A model generated the notes under the pieces. The model saw only the letters and a program-made list of their open reading frames with translations, was not told the DNA's origin and did not search any database. The position numbers were made by a program, and so were the translations under genes. From assembly GCA_934045905.1 (NCBI GenBank), contig OW203762.1:14540345-14604344 (forward strand): 64,000 bases of DNA. Reading direction: 5' to 3'. Source of the stretch: Leuctra nigra (taxonomy: Eukaryota > Arthropoda > Insecta > Plecoptera > Leuctridae). Positions within the stretch are counted from its first letter, which is position 1. Each line of letters opens with the position of its first letter. Below, one piece after another: positions 35,216 through 46,900 of the stretch.

Positions 35216-35943
35216 ATATCGAAAACGGCTGGACCGATTGTAACGAAACCTTAGCTATTTTTTTTGGATAATCATTTTAATCTTTTACCAAACGCAACTT
35301 TTCTTAGTACCTATCCAAATCGGTTGAGGCGTATTTTTTTTAAAGAAATTAGTCCTTGCTCGGACATGTGCTACAAGCTGTATGAATAAACTAACAAAAG
35401 AAGTGATATCCCAGAAAAAAACACTCCGTGTAAAAACGGCAGCCAAGTCTCTTTACTTCAAAAAAATTCAACACTGAAAAGGAGTGATATCAAAAAAGGA
35501 GCCAAGTCAATGACATTTCCAAATATTTAATCGTATTTTTGAAATAAAAGAATAAACACCGAGAAATACTTTACAAAAGGACTTGGCGCATCGTTTTTTT
35601 AAAGACGTTTTTCTATTCATAAGCATATGCCATTTATAAACAACCGTCATTAAGAATTTTTAGAATAATAGGGAAACATCTTTCAATTACTTATTACACA
35701 TACCTACTGTAAAATATTTTCTATTTGAATATATACGCGATGAAACTGTTGCCTATGTTTTCTAAATACACAATAGTTATCTTCGTAATATTGTTTCGTG
35801 GCAACATATTAATTAGGTAAGTCTAATGCGTTAATCCTTCTCATCATGAAATAAATTTCTACTGCATTTTATAGCAATACATTTCACAAAGTACACAGTG
35901 AAGTCACATTGTATTTCTATTAAAAAAAATAACTTTATACACT

Positions 35944-36230
35944 CAGTGGCGGCTATTTGGCTTTACAACAGGTGTTCAATTACATAGAAGGACGTAGAAG
36001 AAAGTTCTAAGAGGAGAGCCCCCAGCAGATGCGGGGCTGGGGCGCATAACCCCGGATTTTTTTGTATCTTTAGTTTGAAATTGATGCATTTTTACGTCTT
36101 TTGGAGAGCAAAATGATTAGACAAAATATTTAACTTCCTACTTCCTGGATTAGGGAGCACTTTTAAATAATTTTCTTGGATGATCAGGTGTGCAATTGTC
36201 ACACCTTGCACACTGTAATAGCCGCCACTG
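35944..36230. mobile_element. hAT MITE, perfect 8-bp target duplication
   Basis: 287 bp with terminal inverted repeats CAGTGGCGGCTATT and AATAGCCGCCACTG. It is flanked by TATACACT at 35936-35943 and 36231-36238. It lies in the loop of family-A copy A3 and is absent from the corresponding loops of A1 and A2, so it arrived after A3. Confidence 0.85.
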
Positions 36231-36954
36231 TATACACTTGACACTTCAAAAATATATAATAGTGTTCCATAGATAGTAAGTAATTATTTGACAACGTTTC
36301 ATGATTTCCTTCAGTCAAGATCAAATTATGAAAAGATTCCCTTCTAATATCACCATATTAACAGTAGGTACTGCAAGAATATGTATGAGCCTACTTCCAA
36401 TTGTTATTTAATTCTTCCATCCTTATATTACTTATCTATTACAGCATGAAATCTTTCTTCTATCGCCATTGACAAAACTATAAAATAGCCATTATTAAAA
36501 GTAGCTTGATTAATAGATTCTGGCTCTAATAGAAAGAGGAAAATGTACCTACCTATTTGTAAATTTCTTTCTACTTTTAGGATAGAATGATGTCTTTAAA
36601 AAAACGATGCGCCAAGTCCTTTTGTAAAGTATTTCTCGGTGTTTATTCTTTTATTTCAAAAATACGATTAAATATTTGGAAATGTCATTGACTTGGCTCC
36701 TTTTTTGATATCACTCCTTTTCAGTGTTGAATTTTTTTGAAGTAAAGAGACTTGGCTGCCGTTTTTACACGGAGTGTTTTTTTCTGGGATTATGTTTACC
36801 TATATGAAAATCTTTTCACTCTTGAGTTGGTATGTGTACACAAAATATTACACAAGTATGGCTGGTGTCATGTACAGCAATGTACAGCAGAGGTTGGCTC
36901 ATATCCACTTGGTAGTATCCATAAGCTGTGTTTGCAATCTGGAAAATAGAGATT

Positions 36955-37574
36955 ACTAGCTGACCCGCCCGGCGTTGCTCGTGCTTGTGGGGGAGGGATA
37001 CTGTGATATAGGCAACCCGCATTACACATATGTGAGACGGATTGCCTATGTTGACCGGTGCAGCAACCTTGTCCATAGAGATCCATGTACAGTACCTATT
37101 GGAAATGTGTCTCGATCATCCCTACGCTTATACAATCCCGCCATACAACGGAGCGCTGGTATACCACTTTACGATCTCCGTTGTATGGCGGGATGTTATA
37201 AGCGTAGGGATGACCGAGACACATTTCCAATACTGTACCTATTACACCTGTAATGCCATACTACGCATGTGAGATATGTAACCCAAATGACTTCAAAGAA
37301 ATTATGTTGACGTAAAGTAATCCTTGGAATGTATGTACTACATGACATGTCTACCCGAGTCGAGTCAAAGGTCAAACGTGACTGAGCCGCAATTTCTAGC
37401 ATCAGCAGTTTGTTTGTTTTTTTCAATAAGGGGTGGTTTGCGAAAAATGCTAAGTATACCCTACGATGTGCGCAGCACCCTTTTAGAACTCCATACCAAA
37501 TTTGGTTGAGATCGGTTGAAGGGTGTAGGAGTATATGAAGAACATTCACACATACACTGACAAAAATATATGTT
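36955..37574 (+). repeat. Dispersed repeat, first unit
   Basis: Begins actagctgacccgcccggcg and ends with a ccaaatttggttgagatcgg block followed by a cacatacactgac tail. The same head and tail recur in the next unit. The organisation resembles 3' ends of insect transposable elements, but I cannot name the family. A hairpin MITE is inserted at 37099-37230. Confidence 0.5.
37099..37230. mobile_element. Short hairpin MITE
   Basis: About 132 bp forming a near-perfect palindrome: ttggaaatgtgtctcg at the left, cgagacacatttccaa at the right, with inner arms ccgccatacaacgga and tccgttgtatggcgg. The loop is about 25 nt. No clear target duplication. Confidence 0.65.
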
Positions 37575-37990
37575 AACTAGCTGACCTGCCCGGCGTTGCT
37601 CGTGCTGGTGGGAAGGGGTTCATATAAAAACAGAAAACTCGGAGATAGTTTCACACTTGATAATATTATGCTGTGCATATTGTCATATTGACAAATGTGG
37701 GCAGGTTGACAAAGTACACGTGTGAAATTTTTTATTGAGGTCGGTCGATGGTGAGTATGTGGCCGAAAGTGTCAATTTAATTTTTTTTACTTGGGGTGGT
37801 TTTTTCAATTAGGGGTGGTTTGCGAAATGGGGTAGGTAAGTACCCTATGATTTGCCTAGGACCACATAGAAACTCCTACCAAATTTGGTTGGGAGGGATC
37901 GGTCAAAGGGTCTAGGAGTTTATCAAGAACATACATCCATACATACATACAGACATACAGACATTATACTGTATATATATTGGTAAGGAT
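37575..37990 (+). repeat. Dispersed repeat, second unit
   Basis: Begins aactagctgacctgcccggc and ends with accaaatttggttggga, then a (CATA)n-type tail near 37930-37975. It lies head-to-tail behind the first unit and lacks that unit's hairpin insertion. Confidence 0.5.
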
Positions 37991-38067
37991 TTCCAACTAT
38001 TTTTTCGAATTTACGGTTCTGAATGGCCGTAAATTTACAAATGTACCGTTAAAATCATGAAATCATA

Positions 38068-38359
38068 AGCTGGGTTCCCATACTTCGCATCGAATTCGCT
38101 TCCGGTTCGCTTCCGGTTCGCTTCGCTTTCGCAAAATGGCTACCTTTTAACAAAGGAAATCGTCCATGTTTACATTCCCATGTTCGCGTGTTCGCGTGTT
38201 TCGGTTTCGTCAAAGTTAAAATTGGCTCAACTTTAACGAAACCGAAACACGCGAACATGCGAATGTAAACATGGACGATTTCCTATGTTAAAAGGTAGCC
38301 ATTTTGCGAAAGCGAAGCGAACCGGAAGCGAATTCGATGCGAAGTATGGGAACCCAGCT
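38068..38359. mobile_element. Palindromic MITE with 3-bp flanking repeat
   Basis: 292 bp. Arms of about 135 bp start AGCTGGGTTCCCATACTTCG and are inverted at the right end. ATA flanks both sides (38065-38067 and 38360-38362). Superfamily not assigned. The arms contain cgcttccggttcg repeats. Confidence 0.75.
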
Positions 38360-38364
38360 ATAGG

Positions 38365-38592
38365 TTTGTTGGAATGCTGATTGCAATGACTTGGCAAAAT
38401 TTCAAATTAATCGGACCAATCATTTGGAAGATATTATTTTTTTAAATGGTACGGATTAAAAATTAGGGTCTGCAACGTCCAGAGAGAGAGAACGTACAAA
38501 TTGTCAGCTCAATCGAAGAACAAAATGCCGAAAAAAGGAAAGCACAAAAATACAAAGGGAAAATAACAGAGGTGCGTGCCAAAAGATTCAAT
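38365..38592 (+). mobile_element. Family-B 3' fragment
   Basis: Contains the shared block gcaatgacttggcaaaattt and ends with aacagaggtgcgtgccaaaag, as in copies B2 and B5. The head and the GCTCGCT tail are missing. Confidence 0.45.
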
Positions 38593-38785
38593 ATACAAAC
38601 ATATTATACCTACAAATGTCATGTGCCTATTTTGTAAGCTATTTTTTCTGAGTACCTACATTGGGAAATTTTAATACATTTATCACCAACGTATTTATGC
38701 TTCCTATACAATTAAAAAAAATCGTCTACCCATCATCCCCCAAATTAGTATAATCTTTTTCTTTTAGAGTTTTATGTAAAATGTA

Positions 38786-40117
38786 CCCATAAAAAACACT
38801 CCGTGTAAAAAAACAGCCAAGTCTCTTCAACTAAAAAAAAAATTATGAAATCTAAAAATTCTGCACTGAAACGTAGTGATATCAAAAAATGAGCCAAGTC
38901 AAAACTTTATTTGAAAATTAAAAAATACTTGGCGCATCGTGTATATAAATAGCTTAGAAGTATAGGCTAGATATAAATACATATACTTATAGTACCTATA
39001 CCTACAATGCCCTAAAAAAACGATGCGCCAAGTATTTTTTAATTTTCAAATAAAGTTTTGACTTGGCTCATTTTTTGATATCACTACGTTTCAGTGCAGA
39101 ATTTTTAGATTTCATAATTTTTTTTTTAGTTGAAGAGACTTGGCTGTTTTTTTACACGGAGTGTTTTTTATGGGGATATCACTTATTTTTTTAGTTTATT
39201 TACACAACTTGTAAAACTTATTAGGGCAACAATGGCTAATTCCTTTAAAAAAATACGCCATTTCCGAATTAGTTACTAAAAAAATATTGTTTGGAGCTAA
39301 ATTTAAACTTAAAGTGATATGCCATGAAGAATTGCGAAAGCATCGTTCCAATAGGTCCAGCCGTTTTCGAGATATGGCATCACTTCCGGTTTTCAAAATG
39401 GCGGCTGAAAGCTCTTACACATTGTAGGTATAATTTTTTGTATATAAATACTAATATTTCATTATAAGCCTTCTGAATATATAGTTGGTTTTTATATAAA
39501 GGGAAGTGAATTTAAGCAGATTTCGCTAAACTATGACGTCATTTCCGGTTTCAGTAATTAGAAAACTTTAATTTAACTATTGTTATTTCATAAAGAGGAC
39601 CGTCTGAATCGATTGGCGCAAATTTCGTTCCGATCGGTTAAGCCGTATTTGAGATATGACGTCACTTCCGGTTTCAAAATGGCGACTACCGGTTTGATTT
39701 ATAAAAAGGCACCTCAGACGCCAAAAGTGCACATGTGGTAAAAATTTCAGATCGATCGGCTAAGCTGTTTAGGCTGTGGCGGTGATAGCGGTGTTTCCTG
39801 ATATCATTATCATCATCATCAGATAGGTTTTAAAAGGGGTGTAATTTCACTGTTTTCACGGCCCTCTAGCACGCAAATGGCATAACCTATTGTTCCCAAA
39901 TTTAGTATATGGAGTGGGGTGGGCCATAGCTCGAAATTAAGATATTTCACAACAATGTGAGATTTTCCAATTTTATGATCCAGTAGGCCGAAAATGCCAT
40001 GTTGTTGCTTACAGTAAAAGTGGTTGGTCTGCTCCTCAGTTATTAGGCATTTACGGTATGTTGAGTGCGTGTGAGTGTACGGTACGACTTGGCTGGGTGG
40101 AGCGACCGCTCCACTAG
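38786..40117 (+). mobile_element. Family-A Helentron-like element, copy A4 (short subfamily)
   Basis: 1332 bp. The 5' end starts CCCATAAAAAACACTCCGTG, with arms at about 38786-38945 and 39016-39176 and only a 70-bp loop. Three CRE/ETS cores follow near 39370, 39536 and 39660, then a TCA microsatellite at 39806-39821. The 3' end has GACTTGGCTG, the hairpin and CTAG at 40117. Together with A5 it defines a compact subfamily. Confidence 0.7.
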
Positions 40118-40551
40118 ATGTTTTCGTAAATAATTTTTTATTTCCCTTTTCATAACAATAATTTTTTATAACATATTCAACTTGGGCCTCCTCTTCCCTC
40201 CAAAATGTACAGATTTCATCAGCACCAAGCAAGGCCATCGTTCCTACTCATACCCATTATACTTATTTCGTTTGTTCTATAGCATATATTTTGATAAGCT
40301 ATATTTTTCTAAGAATATGTTGAAATATTTACAGAGATTGAACTGCCTGGACTAGAAGTAGGTCAACATGATATTATATTGTGGAGTTTCGTGTTCAACA
40401 TATTATCTTACAATCATGGGGGAAGACTGAGAAGAACTGTGAAATAATTGATGCTACCTACTTTACCACGTAGCTAAACTGAAGTTACCTCGTCGACCGT
40501 CCAAGCCAGAAAGGACCGTCGTTTTTCCAACTCTGGCGGAGTACGCATGTC
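40118..40551. other. Intergenic DNA, no gene seen
   Basis: No supportable exon. The minus-strand frame at 39819-40238 overlaps the transposon end and has no recognised domain. Confidence 0.45.
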
Positions 40552-41407
40552 CAGGCGCGTAGGAATAGGGAAGGAAAGGGGGGAACGAACCCCCCCTGTC
40601 TGGAGCCTGACCCCCCCTGCCAGAGATCCTGATCCCCCCTGCTAGAGACTCTGACCCCCCTGCTAGAGATCCTGAACACACTCAGATATTCACAAATGTT
40701 GATTAATTGTTGCACAGAATGCACAGATTTGCTCCATGAGGTTGAATTCTCATAATTTTCTCTAGTTTTGCAAAACCAATTGAACAGAGGTATTATCCAA
40801 TGAGACAACTCATTTACTCATTTGTCCAACCTGATCATCCTTATGAATCAAATTAAATAATTACAAGTTAAACTAATAGATTCCAAAACACATACAGATT
40901 TTTCTTTTTGATTGATTATTGCTGTTGCTCTTGCTACCTTTTTCAAAGATCGATTCCAAAATCAATTCATAATCGATTCTCTTTCACTAGAATTCAAGTA
41001 TTTCCCTGTGGGGCCATTTAGGATGTTGTCAAAATTAACAAAATTTTATTTTGTCTCTAGTATCCCCAAGAATATTGCATATAGGACACACTTTAAAAGA
41101 TGCCAAAAAAGAGCTCGAATTCGATTTTTTTTTATCAAGATGTAAAAAAATGCCCTGCGGGGCCATTAGGAATTCTATATAAACAAGTTTTCTTAAGTTC
41201 CCTCAGCATATCACACATTTTACATTTCTTTGAGAAGAATAGCTTAAAATTCGATTATTTTGTATCAAAAATTCAAAAAAGCCCCTGCGGGGCTAACTGG
41301 GGGTGAGTTCCCCAGACCCCTTGTAACAGTGAACTACATTTTCCTGACATCCATCGATCCACAATAATTTTGACCCCCCCTGTCAAAATAAAGTTCCTAC
41401 GCGCCTG
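40552..41407. mobile_element. Non-autonomous hAT element with perfect 8-bp target duplication
   Basis: 856 bp. Terminal inverted repeats CAGGCGCGTAGGAA and TTCCTACGCGCCTG are flanked by CGCATGTC at 40544-40551 and 41408-41415. G/C homopolymers lie near both ends, and repeated ccctgcggggc-like blocks lie inside (about 41005, 41152 and 41283). No transposase frame. Confidence 0.85.
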
Positions 41408-41622
41408 CGCATGTCATTGTTATGTCATACTCGTTAAGGTGATACTAGCGCTCGGCCGTTTTAGAAAATTGAGAGAGAAAAAATGTTTCATAAGTGAGTG
41501 TAACTTTTACAGGATGTTCACATGATCAGTCTGATTGTATATTAGTAGCCCTTTTTAATTTTTGCTTATTGCATCGTTAATTAGGCGCCGGTTATTCAAC
41601 AAAACCGCGTAAAACGATTAAA

Positions 41623-41922
41623 TTTGCGATACGATTGGAGACCAAACCCGTAAACCAATTGATCTCAAATTTTTATCATGATTAGATGAAAGACAAACTT
41701 AGGGTTATCCCTTGGCACATTTTTGAAATTTTGTTTTATACGGCGCCCAGGGAGACGAGAAAATAGCTAATTTTTCACCAAAAATCCACTAATTATTACT
41801 AATTAACGAAACAAAAAATTAAAAATGTACCAAGGGATAACCCTAAGTTTGTCTTTTATCTAATCACGATTAAAATTTCAAATAATTTGGTCTACCCATT
41901 TCATCTCCAATCGTATCGCAAA
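41623..41922. mobile_element. Palindromic element, about 300 bp
   Basis: Inverted arms: tttgcgatacgattggag at the left and ctccaatcgtatcgcaaa at the right. The inner arms share ttagggttatcccttggcac and its inverse near 41820-41850. The segment just outside on the right, up to about 41975, is also found at 20975-21030, so it may be part of a larger dispersed repeat. Confidence 0.55.
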
Positions 41923-42263
41923 AAGTGTCTACAAAAAGCAGCAAAATCGCTCGCGCTTGCAGCACCTTAAGAAGTATTGACAGACAGAGTAGCCAATCCC
42001 GAGTCCACACCGAGTCAGCTGACCCAGACCTTGAGCTCGCAAGGTACATCGTGAGAAAACTCAGAAAATGTACAAACAAATTCGAACATTTCGATGTCCA
42101 TTTGATTTTAGCATCATAAACGACTTTTAGCAAATGATTGTCAAAGAGGACGAGAGCCGCTGCGTTTGATACTCTTGATTCACTCTGTCCGGTTAGCGAG
42201 AATTTTTCTGGTCAAGACTTCGTAAATGGGATTCGTAAATTGGCTGTGACAAAAACATTAACT

Positions 42264-43143
42264 AGGAAAACGCTCTGCGTAACGCGTTGATGAGCGAGCA
42301 CGGATACGCGCAACACCTCGAACCGAAATTCTGTAATTTCGTCACAGACTTGTATAAAAATATCCAAAAACTCCTTAAATATTGGCCCAAATAACTATGC
42401 AAAGTTTTAAGTTGATCGATTGATCAACTTTATGATTGAACGGTTCCGTGTTAATTTTCAAAAATCACAAAATCTCCTTCAAAAAATATATACATGGGAC
42501 CACTCATATGATATAAGTGTGTGTACACAATATCAAATCGAGTGTTGAACGGTCATTATCAGATTCATATTATGCGTTTGAAAGTTTCTACTCTAACTAC
42601 CTTGCCTTGAACTGAAGATTCGAAGTCGCCGTGAATTTGACAGCCAACACGCAAAATGTCCCTAAAATGACAAAAACTTTTGAAAATAACAACAGATTAG
42701 ACTGAAAATTGGCAAAAATACCTTAAATGTTGGTACCAATGACCATGCGAAGTTTTTAGTTGGTCGGTCAATCGGTTCTACTTTAAATGTCAAAAATCAC
42801 AGGAAAAATGGTTTCAAATTTGAACCAATGGGAGGATTTGGCTGAAAATTTTTATGATTGGGTACAATGTTGGTTGCAATGACTTTGCTAAATTTCAAAT
42901 TGATTGAACCAACCAATCGAAAGATAATTTTTCTAAAACTTGAACCAATCACAGGAGCCCGTTCAAAAACGATCCCAGGGACCGCATAGATTACGTTAAC
43001 ATATGTGCAAAGTTTCAGATCGATTGAATTTGCGGTTTAACCTGGGCTATGCGGACAAAAAAACAAAAAAACAAAAAAACAAAAAAACACACAGAGAAAG
43101 TGCCATAAGAGTACCGTGGTGACGCTCGCTACGCTCGCTCAAT
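42264..43143 (+). mobile_element. Family-B non-autonomous element, copy B7 (full length)
   Basis: 880 bp, one of the two most complete copies. Head aggaaaacgctctgcgtaac; internal blocks shared with B8; a run of acaaaaaa repeats at about 43055-43085; tail gacgctcgctacgctcgctc followed by aat. No coding capacity. It shows the standard length of the family. Confidence 0.7.
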
Positions 43144-43972
43144 AACTTACTTATTTATACAAATAGAACTCTGATTTAGAAAGTGTTAGAATACATACTG
43201 TGTTCTGACAGCTATTACACTACATCAGTAAAATGAAGGATATATTGACAGTAAATATGCTCTATTTCGAATACTAGAGGGTTTTCACGACCCCAATTTC
43301 ATCCCAGAACTATCGTGAATGACATTTAAAAACATAATCTAGTTGGATCAACCATTTATTTTACTTCAAAAATGTCTGGAGTTTTATAAAAATAATTTTT
43401 TCTCCCATTTACGAAGTCTCTGCCATGGAAAAATATTCGCGTCCGGTTACTCCAGCATTCCTACGTTGATATTATTGAAAATATCCAGCCAGAGAACGCC
43501 TAAAAGTTTGACTCTATATATTGTTTGAAAAGCTTCAAAACAATTCCCAAGGAACTGTAAATCATTGATAGAAGGCCCGATGTCCATTTCAATCTAGTAA
43601 TTCAACTAATAGTAATTCAACTAGTAATTTTGCGTTCATCCAATAACATTTCCAGTGGCGACACCAGTCATTTTGCAATCGAACTATTCGCTGTCTTCGT
43701 GCAAATGGCAATTGATTGAGGTTAAATCGAGAAAATAGACATAGGGCCTTCTACCTCTGAGGTGCATATAGGTATACGATTAAAAATTAAATTATATGTC
43801 ATTCTATTTATCTACATTATGTAAAGCTAATCCTGCACCAAATAAAACTTTTTAATTTCAGGAGAGATTTCAGTCGTTTGGTTTAGTGTTTGAAAGAAGA
43901 TTGGGAAATGGGAAATGTTATGATCCTGAAGGGACGATTTGGAGCCTTGTAGGTAGATCAGATCTCGAAGTT
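43144..43972. other. Intergenic DNA downstream of the TSSK gene
   Basis: No other gene seen. Short inverted blocks related to agaaggcccgatgtccattt lie at about 43571 and 43732, and a similar block is at 9776. The TSSK 3' untranslated region must lie here; I did not identify its polyadenylation signal with confidence. Confidence 0.45.
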
Positions 43973-46900
43973 TCAGTGTGCCGATTTCTTGCGGTCTTGG
44001 TCCAGTTGGGCCTGGATGTTCCTGGTCTCCTCCTCCTCCAGCGTGGACCGACGTCGGGGGTCGGGCTGACTGGCGGCGTCCCGGAGACTCTGCTTGGTCG
44101 TCAGACGCACGACGCCGGCGTCCTCCGGATTGCTCTTGCCGGCGTCCCTCAGCGCCGAGCCGACTCTCTGTCTGCTGGGGTCTCGCGAATCGGGATCCAA
44201 GCTGTCCTGAAAACATACAGAATACCAATGTGGTATTTATACTTGTTCTCCGTTTTTACCTATTGAAAGGAAAATCATTGACTTTCGCTCTATATGGGAT
44301 TTGCGAGACTGTCGTCGATGTCTAGTGACAAAGAATGTCGACCCGCTCTTACGTACTGACCAAAGTCAAATTCTTCACACGTCTGGGTCAATATATACCA
44401 CCATGGTCTGGCTGAGATCGTCTTGCATTTGAACGGATTTCAGGGAAACCTGACACAGTACAACAATATGCTTATGAGACAGACAGTGCTAATAAACCAA
44501 ATTAATAATAATATGTCTTTATATTGCCCGAATCTTGTAAAGCAAAACGACCTTCGACATCGGCAAAAGCATTCACTGCTGCAGCTATAGCAGTCACGAT
44601 TCCCATGGGTCAATTACATCAGCAACTTGAGCAACTTGGTTATGTATAACATGTTCAGGATTACATTACGGTTGCCAAAGTCGCTCTGCTGAAGAGCAAA
44701 ACCAGGTTGTTCAGCAGAACATTACCGACTGAATCAGCCCTTATAAATATTGGGAAATCAACTGCGTCCAAAGGGGTTAGAGAGTGTTTCCTCAATCTTT
44801 TTGACATCACTTTGTACTCTCTACAGACTTCAAGAAGGACGAGAAGTTGACATTTATTGTGTATCTCTGTCTTTCTCGAACTCATGTGCAATGGTATATT
44901 GGCGACATCTAGCGTCGAGGTTTTGAATTATGCGCAATGCTCTTAGAATATTTTCAACTTGCTGGCAATGTACTATAACCCTTGATTATAAGACCGTTCC
45001 CCCCCCCCCCCCCCCCCACTCAGCAACTTCTGTCGAACTTACCGACGACTCGGCCTTGACGGGATTGTGCACCGGTTCGTGACGGTGGAGCCAGACGTCG
45101 GCGAGGATCTCGGTGAGGATGATGCGCGTGCGCAGCTGGGCGAGGATGCGCGTGATGAGGTTCTTGCACTCGGACGAGACGCGGGGTTCTCGGGGGAACG
45201 CCACGCGTCTCTCCACTTGCTGCAACACGGACAAGCTGGACATGGGGAGGCGAAGAGCGAGACGCGCGGTTCTCGGGGGAACGCCACGCGTCTCTCCACT
45301 TGCTGCAACACGGACAAGCTGGACATGGGGAGGCGAAGACCGAGACGCGCGGTTCTCGGGGGAACGCCACGCGTCTCTCCACTTGCTGCAACACGGACAA
45401 GCTGGACATGGGGAGGCGAAGAGCGAGACGCGCGGTTCTCGGGGGAACGACACGCGTCTCTCCACTTGCTGCAACACGGACAAGCTGGACATGGGGAGGC
45501 GAAGAGCGAGACGCGCGGTTCTCGGGGGAACGCCACGCGTCTCTCCACTTGCTGCAACACGGACAAGCTGGACATGGGGAGGCGAAGAGCGAGACGCGCG
45601 GTTCTCGGGGGAACGCCACGCGTCTCTCCACTTGCTGCAACACGGACAAGCTGGACATGGGGAGGCGAAGAGCGAGACGCGCGGTTCTCGGGGGAACGAC
45701 ACGCGTCTCTCCACTTGCTGCAACACGGACAAGCTGGACATGGGGAGGCGAAGAGCGAGACGCGCGGTTCTCGGAGGAACGACACGCGTCTCTCCACTTG
45801 CAGCAACACGGACAAGCTGGACATGGGGAGGCGAAGAGCGAGACGCGCGGTTCTCGGGGGAACGCCACGCGTCTCTCCACTTGCTGCAACACGGACAAGC
45901 TGGACATGGGGAGGCGAAGAGCGAGACGCGCGGTTCTCGGGGGAACGACACGCGTCTCTCCACTTGCTGCAACACGGACAAGCTGGACATGGGGAGGCGA
46001 AGAGCGAGACGCGCGGTTCTCGGGGGAACGCCACGCGTCTCTCCACTTGCTGCAACACGGACAAGCTGGACATGGGGAGGCGAAGAGCGAGACGCGCGGT
46101 TCTCGGGGGAACGACACGCGTCTCTCCACTTGCTGCAACACGGACAAGCTGGACATGGGGAGGCGAAGAGCGAGACGCGCGGTTCTCGGGGGAACGCCAC
46201 GCGTCTCTCCACTTGCTGCAACACGGACAAGCTGGACATGGGGAGGCGAAGAGCGAGACGCGCGGTTCTCGGGGGAACGACTCGCGTCTCTCCACTTGCT
46301 GCAACACGGACAAGCTGGACATGGGGAGGCGAAGAGCGAGACGCGCGGTTCTCGGGGGAACGCCACGCGTCTCTCCACTTGCTGCAACACGGACAAGCTG
46401 GACATGGGGAAGCGAAGAGCGAGACGCGCGGTTCTCGGGGGAACGCCACGCGTCTCTCCACTTGCTGCAACACGGACAAGCTGGACATGGGGAGGCGAAG
46501 AGCGAGGAGCGCGGTTCTCGGGGGAACGCCACGCGTCTCTCCACTTGCTGCAACACGGACAAGCTGGACATGGGGAGGCGAAGAGCGAGACGCGCGGTTC
46601 TCGGGGGAACGCCACGCGTCTCTCCACTTGCTGCAACACGGACAAGCTGGACATGGGGAGGCGAAGAGCGAGACGCGCGGTTTTCGGGGGAACGCCACGC
46701 GTCTCTCCACTTGCTGCAACACGGACAAGCTGGACATGGGGAGGCGAAGAGCGAGACGCGCGGTTCTCGGGGGAACGCCACGCGTCTCTCCACTTGCTGC
46801 AACACGGACAAGCTGGACATGGGGAGGCGAAGAGCGAGACGCGCGGTTCTCGGGGGAACGCCACGCGTCTCTCCACTTGCTGCAACACGGACAAGCTGGA

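Larger units (their letters stand above)
33096..36789 (-). mobile_element. Family-A Helentron-like element, copy A3 (complete)
   Basis: Reverse orientation. CTAG plus the hairpin lie at 33096-33117. A CTT microsatellite of about 43 repeats (33389-33518) occupies the internal microsatellite position. The 118-bp-type array runs from about 33655 to 35215 with 12 CRE/ETS cores. Palindromic arms lie at about 35410-35607 and 36586-36789. The loop contains an hAT MITE (35944-36230). The end sequence matches A1. Confidence 0.7.

Noticed and set aside
44341..44460. Extra or alternative last exon of TSSK on the minus strand (frame after an AG near 44450 ending in a TGA)
   Set aside because: The exon at 44206-43973 already continues in phase from exon 5 with a good acceptor; the alternative lacks a convincing polypyrimidine tract.
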